A DNA stretch of 64,000 nt, taken from contig NZ_LBIQ01000031.1 of the NCBI RefSeq assembly GCF_001280515.1, forward strand, positions 1-64,000, in the 5' to 3' direction. Positions 36,101 through 42,525 of the stretch are shown one piece after another. The notes below the pieces were generated by a model, which saw only the letters and a list, made by a program, of their open reading frames with translations, had not been told where the DNA came from and made no database searches. The first letter of the stretch is position 1, and each line of letters starts with the position of its first letter. The position numbers and the translations under genes are program-made. This DNA comes from Mangrovimonas sp. ST2L15 (GTDB lineage Bacteria; Bacteroidota; Bacteroidia; Flavobacteriales; Flavobacteriaceae).

Positions 36101-36775
36101 ATGATGGATGGCTACAATAACCGTTTTGTTTTGTTCATCCTTTAGGTCGTCTTTAAATTTTGAAAAAAATTGCTCTCTGGTTTTAATATCACATTTATTG
36201 TTGATGTACAATTGTTCATCCCAATCTTCCAAAAACCACTGGGAATCAATCATAAGAAGTTCCACATTATCGGTATCCAAATCTTCTATTTCTCTCACAC
36301 AACCATCATTTGGCCAAAATTCAGCTTTGCTATTATCTTGAATAAAAGACTCCATATCATCTATATTCTCATGGCCATTCTTGTTCCATTCATTTTTCCC
36401 AGGGGTATAAACGACGCGTCCATTAAAATTTTGCATGGGTTCCATCAAGGTTTTCTGTAAGAGCTCTTCCGCTCTTTTCCGGTCTTTCTTTTTAGGAGGG
36501 AATCCATTTTTACCTGTTATATTACCTATAGCCACAAAGGTAGCTTTGTCATCAACTTGAGACATTTGGGAAATGGCAGAAAGAACTTCTTGAGTATAAT
36601 GGGATTCATCTACCCCTGTATTACCCGTGAAATAGAAAACTTGAGAAACCTCCCTAACTCCTTCCTGTGCATAGGAATGCGTAAAACTGAAGATAAGGAT
36701 GAGACAAAATGGGAAATAAATTTTATGGGTATTTAAAAGACTTTGCAAAAACGTAAAAATATTCACCATAGACAT
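33161..36775 (-). CDS. Outer-membrane barrel protein with degenerate metallophosphoesterase and kinase-like domains
   Basis: A 1204-residue exported protein (signal peptide to about residue 36). Residues 40-345 align by eye with calcineurin-like phosphoesterases, but nearly all metal ligands are replaced: N52 in FTGNTG, N85 in AIGNITG, KNEW (127-130) for NHDW, and S275/E277 in SASDENLQ for GHxH. Only H224-H225 (AIHHP) remain. Residues about 400-780 resemble atypical kinases (FAM20/HipA-like), with LIGDWDRHSDQWRF (D585, R588, H589) and RPIRRDRDQAF (D613, D615) as candidate catalytic and metal sites. About 830-1204 is a BamA/Omp85-like barrel ending in SLGFTF. Bacteroidota have many annotated phosphoesterase-barrel relatives; I infer the kinase likeness from motifs only. 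Function unknown, perhaps outer-membrane assembly or phosphate transfer on exported substrates. Confidence 0.75.
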   Translation of the reverse strand: MSMVNIFTFLQSLLNTHKIYFPFCLILIFSFTHSYAQEGVREVSQVFYFTGNTGVDESHYTQEVLSAISQMSQVDDKATFVAIGNITGKNGFPPKKKDRKRAEELLQKTLMEPMQNFNGRVVYTPGKNEWNKNGHENIDDMESFIQDNSKAEFWPNDGCVREIEDLDTDNVELLMIDSQWFLEDWDEQLYINNKCDIKTREQFFSKFKDDLKDEQNKTVIVAIHHPILSNTRRGFLEKIGGVKKEDYYSQQRKKLRGALETMASMFPDVIFVSASDENLQYLSDDGIPQIISGTGGKKTRKAKADEEDGQFASHDHGFAKLTVYNDNSSEVAFYSVENGTTQKEFSNIIRRQQTTMDEVSYHDISDWPATKKASIYTSEETSKSLLYNFFWGSHYREVYSKEVEVPVLDLSKLPGNPVAISEGGGNQSRSIRIKDEEDHEYTLRELRKSAVRFIQSVVTDHYVEDYMDNTVAERLVQDFYTTAHPYAPFALNPMLDTLNIYNAEPEIYYLPKQKNLNIFNEDYGDKLYMMETHAGDENKDNPKFGAPDDIVSTSDLLKDMSESKEYQIMESEWLKARLVDMLIGDWDRHSDQWRFSEFEQENDIKLYRPIRRDRDQAFPRYDGLLLKLIKLVIVDFRKMQDFEKGYKNIKWLNFDGYSLDQAFIKNLSWEDWNKQVELIQNRLSDQVIEESFKVLPNAVQDQYIEDIKIALKKRRDELAEPAREYYEYLNRVQIITGTEDDDMFLITRLPEGKTKVSIESDDKLVFEHTYDKGLTKEIWLYGLDGKDEFQIVGEGDHLIKLKLMGGENNDTYNFENNRKAKLYDYKSKKNTIKGHSRKWLVDDYDINNYNSEKKKYTTNTVFPAIGWDPDAGFKVGFSDTFTTYGLANNPFKSQHTFGAAYFSATSGYEFTYSGEFAHVFHNWNFGIEAGFTSPNYAMNFFGYGNETTYDDNAVDKQYNRIGIAQWYVAPSLIYRNKHGIKFTIKPMVESHMVDYNAQEATGEFFNPENDVFESQMYAGGEISFQYKNKGNQLAFVRRGFQFDLATGYKTNIDEFNNEFLYLKPSLSIDYPIHESGIAVLATKIGSQMVFGDNYEFYHGATLGGNFSLRGYRNERFNGKTAFYQSTDLRVGIAKFRTNFVPIRMGVTAGFDYGRIWVEDDQSQVWHNNYGGSIFINGFNALSGNLGLYHGADGNRFTFSLGFTF

Positions 36776-37152
36776 GCTTTTTTTTAGAGCTCAGGGAGAG
36801 CTTGTTAACAGGAAATTTCAACAAAAAAAAAGAGATATGCATAAATTTTAACTATCTATAACATTTTTAAGACCTAAAAACGGATACAATAGGGAGTGAA
36901 ACTTGAAAATTTAGCCAAATTTATTTCCCTGCAGAATAGTTTTACGACTACTTCTAAACCGTGAACTTGGCTAAGATTCTTGTTGTGGTGAGGTTGAGAA
37001 ACAATTTTACCAAGGTTAGGTTCGTGATCTCCACTTTTACTAAGGAAAATCCTCACAATTTTTATATCTTCGGTTTGCTGCTAAATTCTTAACAGATTTT
37101 GCTTGTTTGAAGAACTTCATTTACCTTGAAAAGTCACTTTTAAAATACCCTT
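36776..37152. other. Divergent intergenic region with a degenerate dispersed repeat
   Basis: A 377-bp gap between divergent genes that should hold both promoters. A 21-bp stretch at 37042-37062 matches 32906-32926 at 19 of 21 positions (AAGGAAAATCCTC core). In both places it is followed by ATTCTTAAC and then GATTTTGC, so it looks like a decayed member of a repeat family. No ORF of coding quality. Confidence 0.45.
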
Positions 37153-37803
37153 ATGAATAAATTCTTGTTAATTTTTGTTCTACTACCTTTTACAATGCTA
37201 TTTGGTCAGACATTGAAGTTTGATATGATGGTTACATATGCTATTGACTACAAAACCTCAAATTATGAGTATAGCACCTTTGGAATATCCACAAATGATA
37301 ATTATCTAATGAATGTTCACAATAATCATGATGGAAGTCAAGATGCAAGTGTTTATGATTTTAAAGCTATGAAAATATATCATTATAAAGTAGCCCATAA
37401 TACATCCAATAACGGAGATAACATTGATCATTTTGATTTTGTCTACTCTTCTACAAACTCATTTTGTGACTATTTCCCTGAACAATCCTATCATAACAAT
37501 ATTCATTTTGATTTTAAAAAAGTTTCCATTGAGGAAGATAAAGAAACCGTTGATTTAATTTTCTATAAAAACAAAGCCAAAACTAGGTCAAAAAGCAAGT
37601 TGGAGTTACAAATATTAAAATCAGAACTTAATTTATTTCCCCTATTTCGCTTTACTTGTTTACATCCTATGGAGTGTATTCAAGACCTTAATTATGACAA
37701 ATCAGGGCTAGTCCTCTCTGCCATATCAGAAAATGAAACAGAAAAATATACTTTAAAATCCTTTAAGGAGACAAGTTTAGAAATAGTATTACCAAAACAA
37801 TAA
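37153..37803 (+). CDS. Secreted protein of unknown function
   Basis: A 216-residue protein with a clear signal peptide (MNKFLLIFVLLPFTMLFGQ). I do not recognise the family. The mature part is rich in Asn, Asp, Tyr and His (for example HNNHDGSQDASVYDF) and has mixed beta/alpha character. It contains three cysteines (in NSFCDYF, RFTCLHP and MECIQDL), of which the latter two lie close together. It resembles, in general style only, the GLPGLI-type or outer-membrane-associated secreted proteins of Flavobacteriia. It is followed after 4 bp by a VOC-family gene on the same strand, but the two have no evident functional link. Confidence 0.75.
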   Translation: MNKFLLIFVLLPFTMLFGQTLKFDMMVTYAIDYKTSNYEYSTFGISTNDNYLMNVHNNHDGSQDASVYDFKAMKIYHYKVAHNTSNNGDNIDHFDFVYSSTNSFCDYFPEQSYHNNIHFDFKKVSIEEDKETVDLIFYKNKAKTRSKSKLELQILKSELNLFPLFRFTCLHPMECIQDLNYDKSGLVLSAISENETEKYTLKSFKETSLEIVLPKQ

Positions 37804-37807
37804 AAAC

Positions 37808-38167
37808 ATGCTTGGTTTAAGAACAACAATTTATAAAGTAGGTGACATTCAAAAAGCAACCGAATGGTATACCAAAGCTTTTGAAACTCCCCCCTACTTC
37901 AATGAACCCTATTATGTTGGCTTCAATATTGGTGGCTACGAATTGGGACTTCAACCCGAAGAAAACCCCACCACAGATAAAATTGAGAGCGTTGTTTCCT
38001 ATTGGGGAGTTGACAAAATTAAGGAAGTTTATGATCGCCTCATTCAAATAGGAGCCACAGCACATGAAAAACCATATAATGTGGGAGGCGAATTAATGAC
38101 AGCTACAGTGAAAGACCCTTTCGGAAATATCATTGGCCTTATTTATAATCCGTATTTTAAAATTTAG
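37808..38167 (+). CDS. VOC-superfamily (glyoxalase/bleomycin resistance/dioxygenase-like) protein
   Basis: A 119-residue cytoplasmic protein with one VOC unit pair: an N-terminal LRTTIYKVGDIQKATEWYTK strand-helix and a C-terminal ATVKDPFGNIIGLIYNP strand, the hallmark of the family. The length is that of a single-subunit VOC protein that works as a dimer. Candidate metal ligands are sparse (a Gln/Glu in LGLQPEEN and none clear near the C-terminal end), so it may be a ligand-binding rather than catalytic member. It overlaps no neighbour and starts 4 bp after the upstream stop, suggesting co-transcription. Confidence 0.85.
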   Translation: MLGLRTTIYKVGDIQKATEWYTKAFETPPYFNEPYYVGFNIGGYELGLQPEENPTTDKIESVVSYWGVDKIKEVYDRLIQIGATAHEKPYNVGGELMTATVKDPFGNIIGLIYNPYFKI

Positions 38168-38331
38168 AGGATTATAAAGCCATAGAAATAGAAGATCTCT
38201 AGAAAATGGGCTTTTGAAAAAACAAAAGATAACCATAAGGTCTTTCCCCTTTTTACTATCTTTATACTAATAATTTCAAATGCTCCTTCTTGGATTTAAT
38301 CCATTGCCTAGCTTAACCAATCAAGGTTTCA

Positions 38332-39165
38332 ATGAATAAATTATTTCACATATTTAAGGTTGATGTTGAGGAAGCCAACAGAATTGCTGAATTATCTGAA
38401 GAGCCGCACAATCATGATTTCGAAGAATTATTAATCGGAATTAAAGGGGAACTAGAGCATTTTATAGATTTCAACACAACACAAACACAAGCCCCATTTG
38501 TGAGTTTTGTATCCAAAGGGAAAGTACATAAACTTCTGCCTAAACCACTAAACGGAGATTGCGAAATTTGGGGCATTCGATTTAAAAGTGAATTTATTCC
38601 TGAGACCACTTTTCAACTGTATTCACTTTATCACAATCAAGCCAACTTATCTCTGGAGGAAGGCTTTTGTTTTAAGAGATTGGTCACTTTGTGCCAAATG
38701 ATATATGATGAAACACAACAGGAATTGGTTGACTACGCCATTATTAGACAGTTGTTAGGGGTATTACTTACTATGATTGAGACGGAACGAAAAAAATTGA
38801 CGCCACCTGATCAAACCATTCAAAAAACACAACACATTTCCTTTGGAAACTTTTTAAATATCCTTGAAGAAAACTTTAGGAGACCAGTGGGAGTGGAATT
38901 TTATGCTGAAAAACTTTTTATGTCCTCAAGAAACCTTAACTTGATTTGCCACAATATTATGGAACAAAGTGTTTCTGAAATTATAGAAACCCGTAAGTTG
39001 ATAGAAGCCAAAAACCTCCTTATTTCTACTGATAAGACCATCTCAGAAATAGCTTATGAGTTGGGCTACAACGAAAACTCCTATTTCTCAAAAGTCTTCA
39101 AAAAGAAAGCTGGTCAATCACCAAATGAGTTTCGTGAAGAAATGAAAAGCACCCTTATTTCCTAA
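38332..39165 (+). CDS. AraC-family transcriptional regulator
   Basis: A 277-residue regulator with an N-terminal cupin-like sensor domain (about 15-160, PHNHDFEELLIGIKGELEHF) and a C-terminal AraC DNA-binding domain (about 175-272: VEFYAEKLFMSSRNLNLI, then [19 protein letters not shown]). It is transcribed in the same direction as the YceI/DoxX/SnoaL/YceI/dioxygenase set. The sequence that overlaps its stop codon (39158-39186) recurs upstream of the SnoaL-like gene at exactly the same distance, so this AraC protein is the natural candidate to bind both. Ligand unknown; the cluster suggests quinones, lipids or small aromatic compounds. Confidence 0.92.
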   Translation: MNKLFHIFKVDVEEANRIAELSEEPHNHDFEELLIGIKGELEHFIDFNTTQTQAPFVSFVSKGKVHKLLPKPLNGDCEIWGIRFKSEFIPETTFQLYSLYHNQANLSLEEGFCFKRLVTLCQMIYDETQQELVDYAIIRQLLGVLLTMIETERKKLTPPDQTIQKTQHISFGNFLNILEENFRRPVGVEFYAEKLFMSSRNLNLICHNIMEQSVSEIIETRKLIEAKNLLISTDKTISEIAYELGYNENSYFSKVFKKKAGQSPNEFREEMKSTLIS

Positions 39166-39186
39166 AATTACCATTCGTTTACCGAA
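39158..39186 (+). promoter_or_regulatory. Operator-like 29-bp element 1 (upstream of yceI-doxX)
   Basis: The element TTTCCTAAAATTACCATTCR continues with TTTACCGAA. It is identical to element 2 (40289-40317) at 28 of 29 positions. Both end exactly 64 bp before the next ATG, and both have a CTTTG block (-7-like) 33 bp further on. This conserved spacing indicates a shared activator site plus promoter. Confidence 0.75.
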
Positions 39187-39250
39187 TTGTGTAAGACCAC
39201 AGGCGCTTGTTGTTTCCATCTTTGCATTGTCAATGTAAAACAAGTAAAAG

Positions 39251-39847
39251 ATGAAAAAAACAATTCTAATTTTAGCAGCCGTATTTTTAATTAATAACCT
39301 AACTGCAACAGCACAGTCTGAAAAGCAAATTTGGACCAATGATCCTCCACACTCCCAATTATATTTTACAGTAACACATTTAGGATTTAACGATGTCAGT
39401 GGGACTTTTGACAATGCAACCATTAAAGTTAGCGCGTCAAAACCTGATTTTAGCGATGCCACTTTTGAGTTAACAGTTCAAACAAATTCCATTAATACCT
39501 TAGTGGAAGCTAGAAACAACCACCTCAAAAGTGCTGATTTTTTTGATGTTGAAAAATTTCCAACATTGACATTTAAAACCACTGAATTAAAAGCAAAAGG
39601 AAAAGGAAAATTCAAATTAACAGGGGACTTGACCATGCACGGAGTAACCAAATCAGTTACTCTTGATCTTATCTACAGAGGTCAAACTACCAATCCTATG
39701 AGTTCTAAACTTACCACCTCATTTCAGGTGACTGGTGTTATCAAACGATCAGATTTCTCAGTAGGTGACAAATTCCCTGAGGTAATTGTAAGTGATGAAG
39801 TAAGAATCAAATTCTCAGGAGAATTTATTCAACCTGACAAACAATAA
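39251..39847 (+). CDS. Secreted YceI-family protein
   Basis: A 198-residue protein with a signal peptide (to about residue 21, TATAQ) and one YceI lipocalin-like domain. Family segments are DPPHSQLYFTVTHLGFNDVSG, HLKSADFFDVEKFPTLTFKT, and LTGDLTMHGVTKSVTLDL. YceI proteins bind a polyisoprenoid or amide chain in a barrel. The gene follows operator-like element 1 and precedes doxX by 6 bp. A second YceI gene without signal peptide (40996-41526) lies in the same cluster, so the pair would serve the periplasm and the cytoplasm. Confidence 0.93.
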   Translation: MKKTILILAAVFLINNLTATAQSEKQIWTNDPPHSQLYFTVTHLGFNDVSGTFDNATIKVSASKPDFSDATFELTVQTNSINTLVEARNNHLKSADFFDVEKFPTLTFKTTELKAKGKGKFKLTGDLTMHGVTKSVTLDLIYRGQTTNPMSSKLTTSFQVTGVIKRSDFSVGDKFPEVIVSDEVRIKFSGEFIQPDKQ

Positions 39848-39853
39848 ATCGTC

Positions 39854-40282
39854 ATGCTAGATTTTTTATTAGAGATCTTAAAAGTAAATCAGAGTGCTAC
39901 AAATATTGATGTGGCACTCTTTATCTTGAGAATAGCAATTGGAATATTAATGCTTCAACATGGGATTCCAAAAGTTAAGAAGCTAATGTCTGGAGAATCC
40001 ATCCAATTTTTTGCAACCTTTGGTTTAAGTGAGCGTAACTCCCTTAAAATGGCTGCTTTTGTGGAAATATTTTTCTCTATCTGTGTCATTTTAGGCCTAG
40101 GAACAACCATCACCGTGATTCCATTATTGTTCACCATGATTATAGCGGCTTTTCATACATTGAAATCTCAACCTTTTGACAAAAAAGAAGTGCCTATTTT
40201 ATACCTGTTAATTTATGTGGCCCTATGCCTTTCAGGAAGCGGTACATTCTCATTGGATTACCTACTATTCGGACTGAGTTAA
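39854..40282 (+). CDS. DoxX-family membrane protein
   Basis: A 142-residue integral membrane protein with four predicted spans and the DoxX start ALFILRIAIGILMLQHGIPKVKKL followed by AAFVEIFFSICVILGLGT. DoxX-like proteins are small quinone- or thiosulfate-related membrane subunits, often next to redox genes. It lies 6 bp after the secreted YceI gene and 6 bp ahead of element 2, so it ends the first transcription unit of the cluster. The longest motif quoted is a family-level similarity, not proof of an enzyme activity. Confidence 0.88.
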   Translation: MLDFLLEILKVNQSATNIDVALFILRIAIGILMLQHGIPKVKKLMSGESIQFFATFGLSERNSLKMAAFVEIFFSICVILGLGTTITVIPLLFTMIIAAFHTLKSQPFDKKEVPILYLLIYVALCLSGSGTFSLDYLLFGLS

Positions 40283-40288
40283 CTCTAA

Positions 40289-40317
40289 TTTCCTAAAATT
40301 ACCATTCATTTACCGAA
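40289..40317 (+). promoter_or_regulatory. Operator-like 29-bp element 2 (upstream of the SnoaL-like gene)
   Basis: A 28/29 copy of element 1, 64 bp before the ATG of the SnoaL-like gene, with GACCTTTG as a -7-like block at the same position as ATCTTTG in element 1. Confidence 0.75.
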
Positions 40318-40381
40318 AAGTATAAGATACTAAACACCTAATATTCTGACCTTTGTAATATCAATTTAAAACACATTTAAA

Positions 40382-40969
40382 ATGAAATCAACTCTAAAAA
40401 CCTTAAGCAAAATAGCAACAGTAGCTTTCGTCTTCATGACCTTTCTTACTAGCTGTTCAAATGACAAAACCACCGAGTTGGAAGAAAAAATAGCCACTTT
40501 GGAAGCAGAACTACAAATATATAAGGATGCCGAAGCCATAACCCAAGAACGCTTGGTAGCATTTGATTCTTTGGATTTTGAATTTTATACCAACCAAAAA
40601 TGGGAAAACTTTAGCCACAGCCATACCGATGATATCGTTGTTTATAATGCTGATGGAAGTATTTCAAAAGGACTGTATCCAAACCACATCAATGACTTAA
40701 AACCCATGTTTGTTTTCGCACCAGATACTAAAATAAAAACACATCCCGTAAAATTTGGAACAGGTGACTGGACAGCCGTTATCGGTGAATTAGAAGGGAC
40801 TTTCACAGAACCAATGCCTATTGGTGATGGAAAAACAATTCCTCCAACTGGAAAAACATTCAAATTAAGAATGGCTACAATCGGACATTGGGATGGTTCA
40901 AAAATGACCGAAGAATACCTGTTCTATGATAATCTATCCTTTATGAAACAAATAGGATTGGCTGAATAA
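40382..40969 (+). CDS. SnoaL-like/ester cyclase-type lipoprotein
   Basis: A 195-residue lipoprotein (lipobox FLTSCSN). A short coiled-coil (about 28-55, ELEEKIATLEAELQIYKDA) leads to a nuclear-transport-factor-2-like domain. It has the family endings TFTEPMPIGDGKTIPPTGKT and GHWDGSKMTEEYLFYDN, with the usual C-terminal FMKQIGLA. SnoaL-like proteins act as polyketide cyclases or isomerases, or just bind hydrophobic compounds. The coiled-coil stalk before the domain could hold it away from the membrane. It starts the second transcription unit of the cluster, followed by yceI and the dioxygenase. Confidence 0.88.
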   Translation: MKSTLKTLSKIATVAFVFMTFLTSCSNDKTTELEEKIATLEAELQIYKDAEAITQERLVAFDSLDFEFYTNQKWENFSHSHTDDIVVYNADGSISKGLYPNHINDLKPMFVFAPDTKIKTHPVKFGTGDWTAVIGELEGTFTEPMPIGDGKTIPPTGKTFKLRMATIGHWDGSKMTEEYLFYDNLSFMKQIGLAE

Positions 40970-40995
40970 ATTTAAAATTAATAAAACATCAAATC

Positions 40996-41526
40996 ATGGC
41001 AAATACAACATGGGCAATCGACCCAACACATAGTGAAATAGGTTTTAAAGTAAAACACCTTATGATTTCTAATGTCAAAGGGTTCTTTACAAATTATCAA
41101 GCTTCTATTGAGGGAGAAGATTTAACCAAATCACCCGTAAATGTGCAAATTGAATCTAGCTCTATAAGTACAAACAATACAGATAGAGACAACCACTTGA
41201 AAAGTGCAGATTTCTTTGACACTGAAAACTTCCCTACTATTACCTTTAAAAGTCAATCATTTAAAAAAATAAACGATAACACTTACAAACTTTCGGGAAT
41301 CCTAACCATTAAGGATGTGAGTAAGGAAATTGAATTGGATGTTGACTACGGTGGAACCAACAAGGATCCTTGGGGTAATGAAAAACTAGCTTTGGAAGTG
41401 ACTGGAAAAATAAACCGTAAAGACTTCGGACTAAATTGGAATGCAGCTTTGGAAACAGGAGGCGTTTTGGTTGGTGATGAAGTGAAACTTCATGCAGAAG
41501 TTCAATTTGTTAAACAGGAGTCCTAA
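40996..41526 (+). CDS. Cytoplasmic YceI-family protein
   Basis: A 176-residue YceI protein without signal peptide: it begins directly with TTWAIDPTHSEIGFKVKHLM, then RDNHLKSADFFDTENFPTI and KLSGILTIKDVSKEIELDV, and ends with GVLVGDEVKLHAEVQF. The domain is complete. It shares the HLKSADFFD motif with the secreted paralog at 39251. It sits 26 bp after the SnoaL-like gene and 4 bp before the dioxygenase start, so it belongs to the second unit. Probable role: binding a lipophilic quinone-like molecule. Confidence 0.93.
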   Translation: MANTTWAIDPTHSEIGFKVKHLMISNVKGFFTNYQASIEGEDLTKSPVNVQIESSSISTNNTDRDNHLKSADFFDTENFPTITFKSQSFKKINDNTYKLSGILTIKDVSKEIELDVDYGGTNKDPWGNEKLALEVTGKINRKDFGLNWNAALETGGVLVGDEVKLHAEVQFVKQES

Positions 41527-41530
41527 CTTT

Positions 41531-42412
41531 ATGAAACGAAAAGAGTTTTTAACATCTTTAGCTTTATTACCTTTAATAGGTTCGACAATGCACTTAAGAG
41601 ATTTAAATAAAATGACCTCCAACATGAGTAATACAGGCAAAATGCCTGTATTATTCCTGGGTCATGGCAGTCCGATGAATGCCATCGAGGAGAATGAGTT
41701 TGTAGAAGGATTTAGAACCATAGGAAGAAGTCTCCAAAAGCCCAACGCCATCCTTTGTGTATCCGCACATTGGGAAACCCGTGGTACCTTCGTAACAGCC
41801 ATGAACAACCCGAAAACCATCCATGATTTTGGTGGCTTTCCACAGGCTTTGTTTGATGTAGAATATCCCGCTCCTGGTAGTCCAGATTTAGCTTTGGAAA
41901 CACAAAAACTCATTACCAAAACCCATGTGGAATTAGACCATAAATGGGGTCTGGATCATGGCGCATGGAGTGTAATTAAACATCTGTATCCAAATGCTGA
42001 TGTACCTGTTATTCAAATGAGTATTGATTATTCCAAGCCAGGTCGTCACCACTATGAATTAGCTCAAGAGTTAAACAGTCTACGCCATAAAGGAGTATTG
42101 ATTATTGGAAGTGGGAATATGGTGCACAATTTGCGAAAAGTAGCTTGGAACAAACTTCATGAAAACTATGCTTTTGAATGGGCAACTGAAGCCAATGAAA
42201 CTATGAAAAAGCACATTTTGAATGGGGACCATCAAAAGCTAATCGATTTTAAATCACAAGGTACCGCCTTTGATCTGGCTATTCCAACTCCAGAACATTA
42301 CATCCCCATGCTTTATGCCTTAGGGCTAAAAGACGAAAACGAAGCCGTCAGGCTATTTAATGATAAAGCCGTGGGAGGTTCTTTAACCATGACTTCGTTT
42401 ATTGCTGGATAA
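41531..42412 (+). CDS. ygiD: LigB/YgiD-type extradiol dioxygenase (4,5-DOPA dioxygenase-like)
   Basis: A 293-residue product from the ATG at 41531, 4 bp after the yceI stop. An upstream in-frame ATG at 41492 lies inside yceI and is rejected. The metal centre is visible in LFLGHGSPMNAI, SAHWETRG and LDHGAWSVIKHLYP, with IGSGNMVHNL further on, all as in YgiD. The family usually starts at the LGHGSP segment. Here about 36 extra residues precede it, with a hydrophobic stretch (LTSLALLPLIGS) suggesting export or a leader. YgiD opens catechols such as DOPA. With DoxX, YceI and SnoaL genes it suggests processing of a catechol or quinone compound. Confidence 0.9.
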   Translation: MKRKEFLTSLALLPLIGSTMHLRDLNKMTSNMSNTGKMPVLFLGHGSPMNAIEENEFVEGFRTIGRSLQKPNAILCVSAHWETRGTFVTAMNNPKTIHDFGGFPQALFDVEYPAPGSPDLALETQKLITKTHVELDHKWGLDHGAWSVIKHLYPNADVPVIQMSIDYSKPGRHHYELAQELNSLRHKGVLIIGSGNMVHNLRKVAWNKLHENYAFEWATEANETMKKHILNGDHQKLIDFKSQGTAFDLAIPTPEHYIPMLYALGLKDENEAVRLFNDKAVGGSLTMTSFIAG

Positions 42413-42525
42413 CTTTTAAGAGTAATTAAATTAAATAAAAGATTGGATTACTAAAAAGCTTAGCAAGCTCCGTATTTCTTCCAATTATGAAATATACTAT
42501 ATCTACAATAGGTTCGGCAATCTTA

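Noticed and set aside
41492-41530. Upstream start for the YgiD-type dioxygenase
   Set aside because: It begins inside the yceI coding region. The ATG at 41531 directly follows the yceI stop and gives a normal protein.
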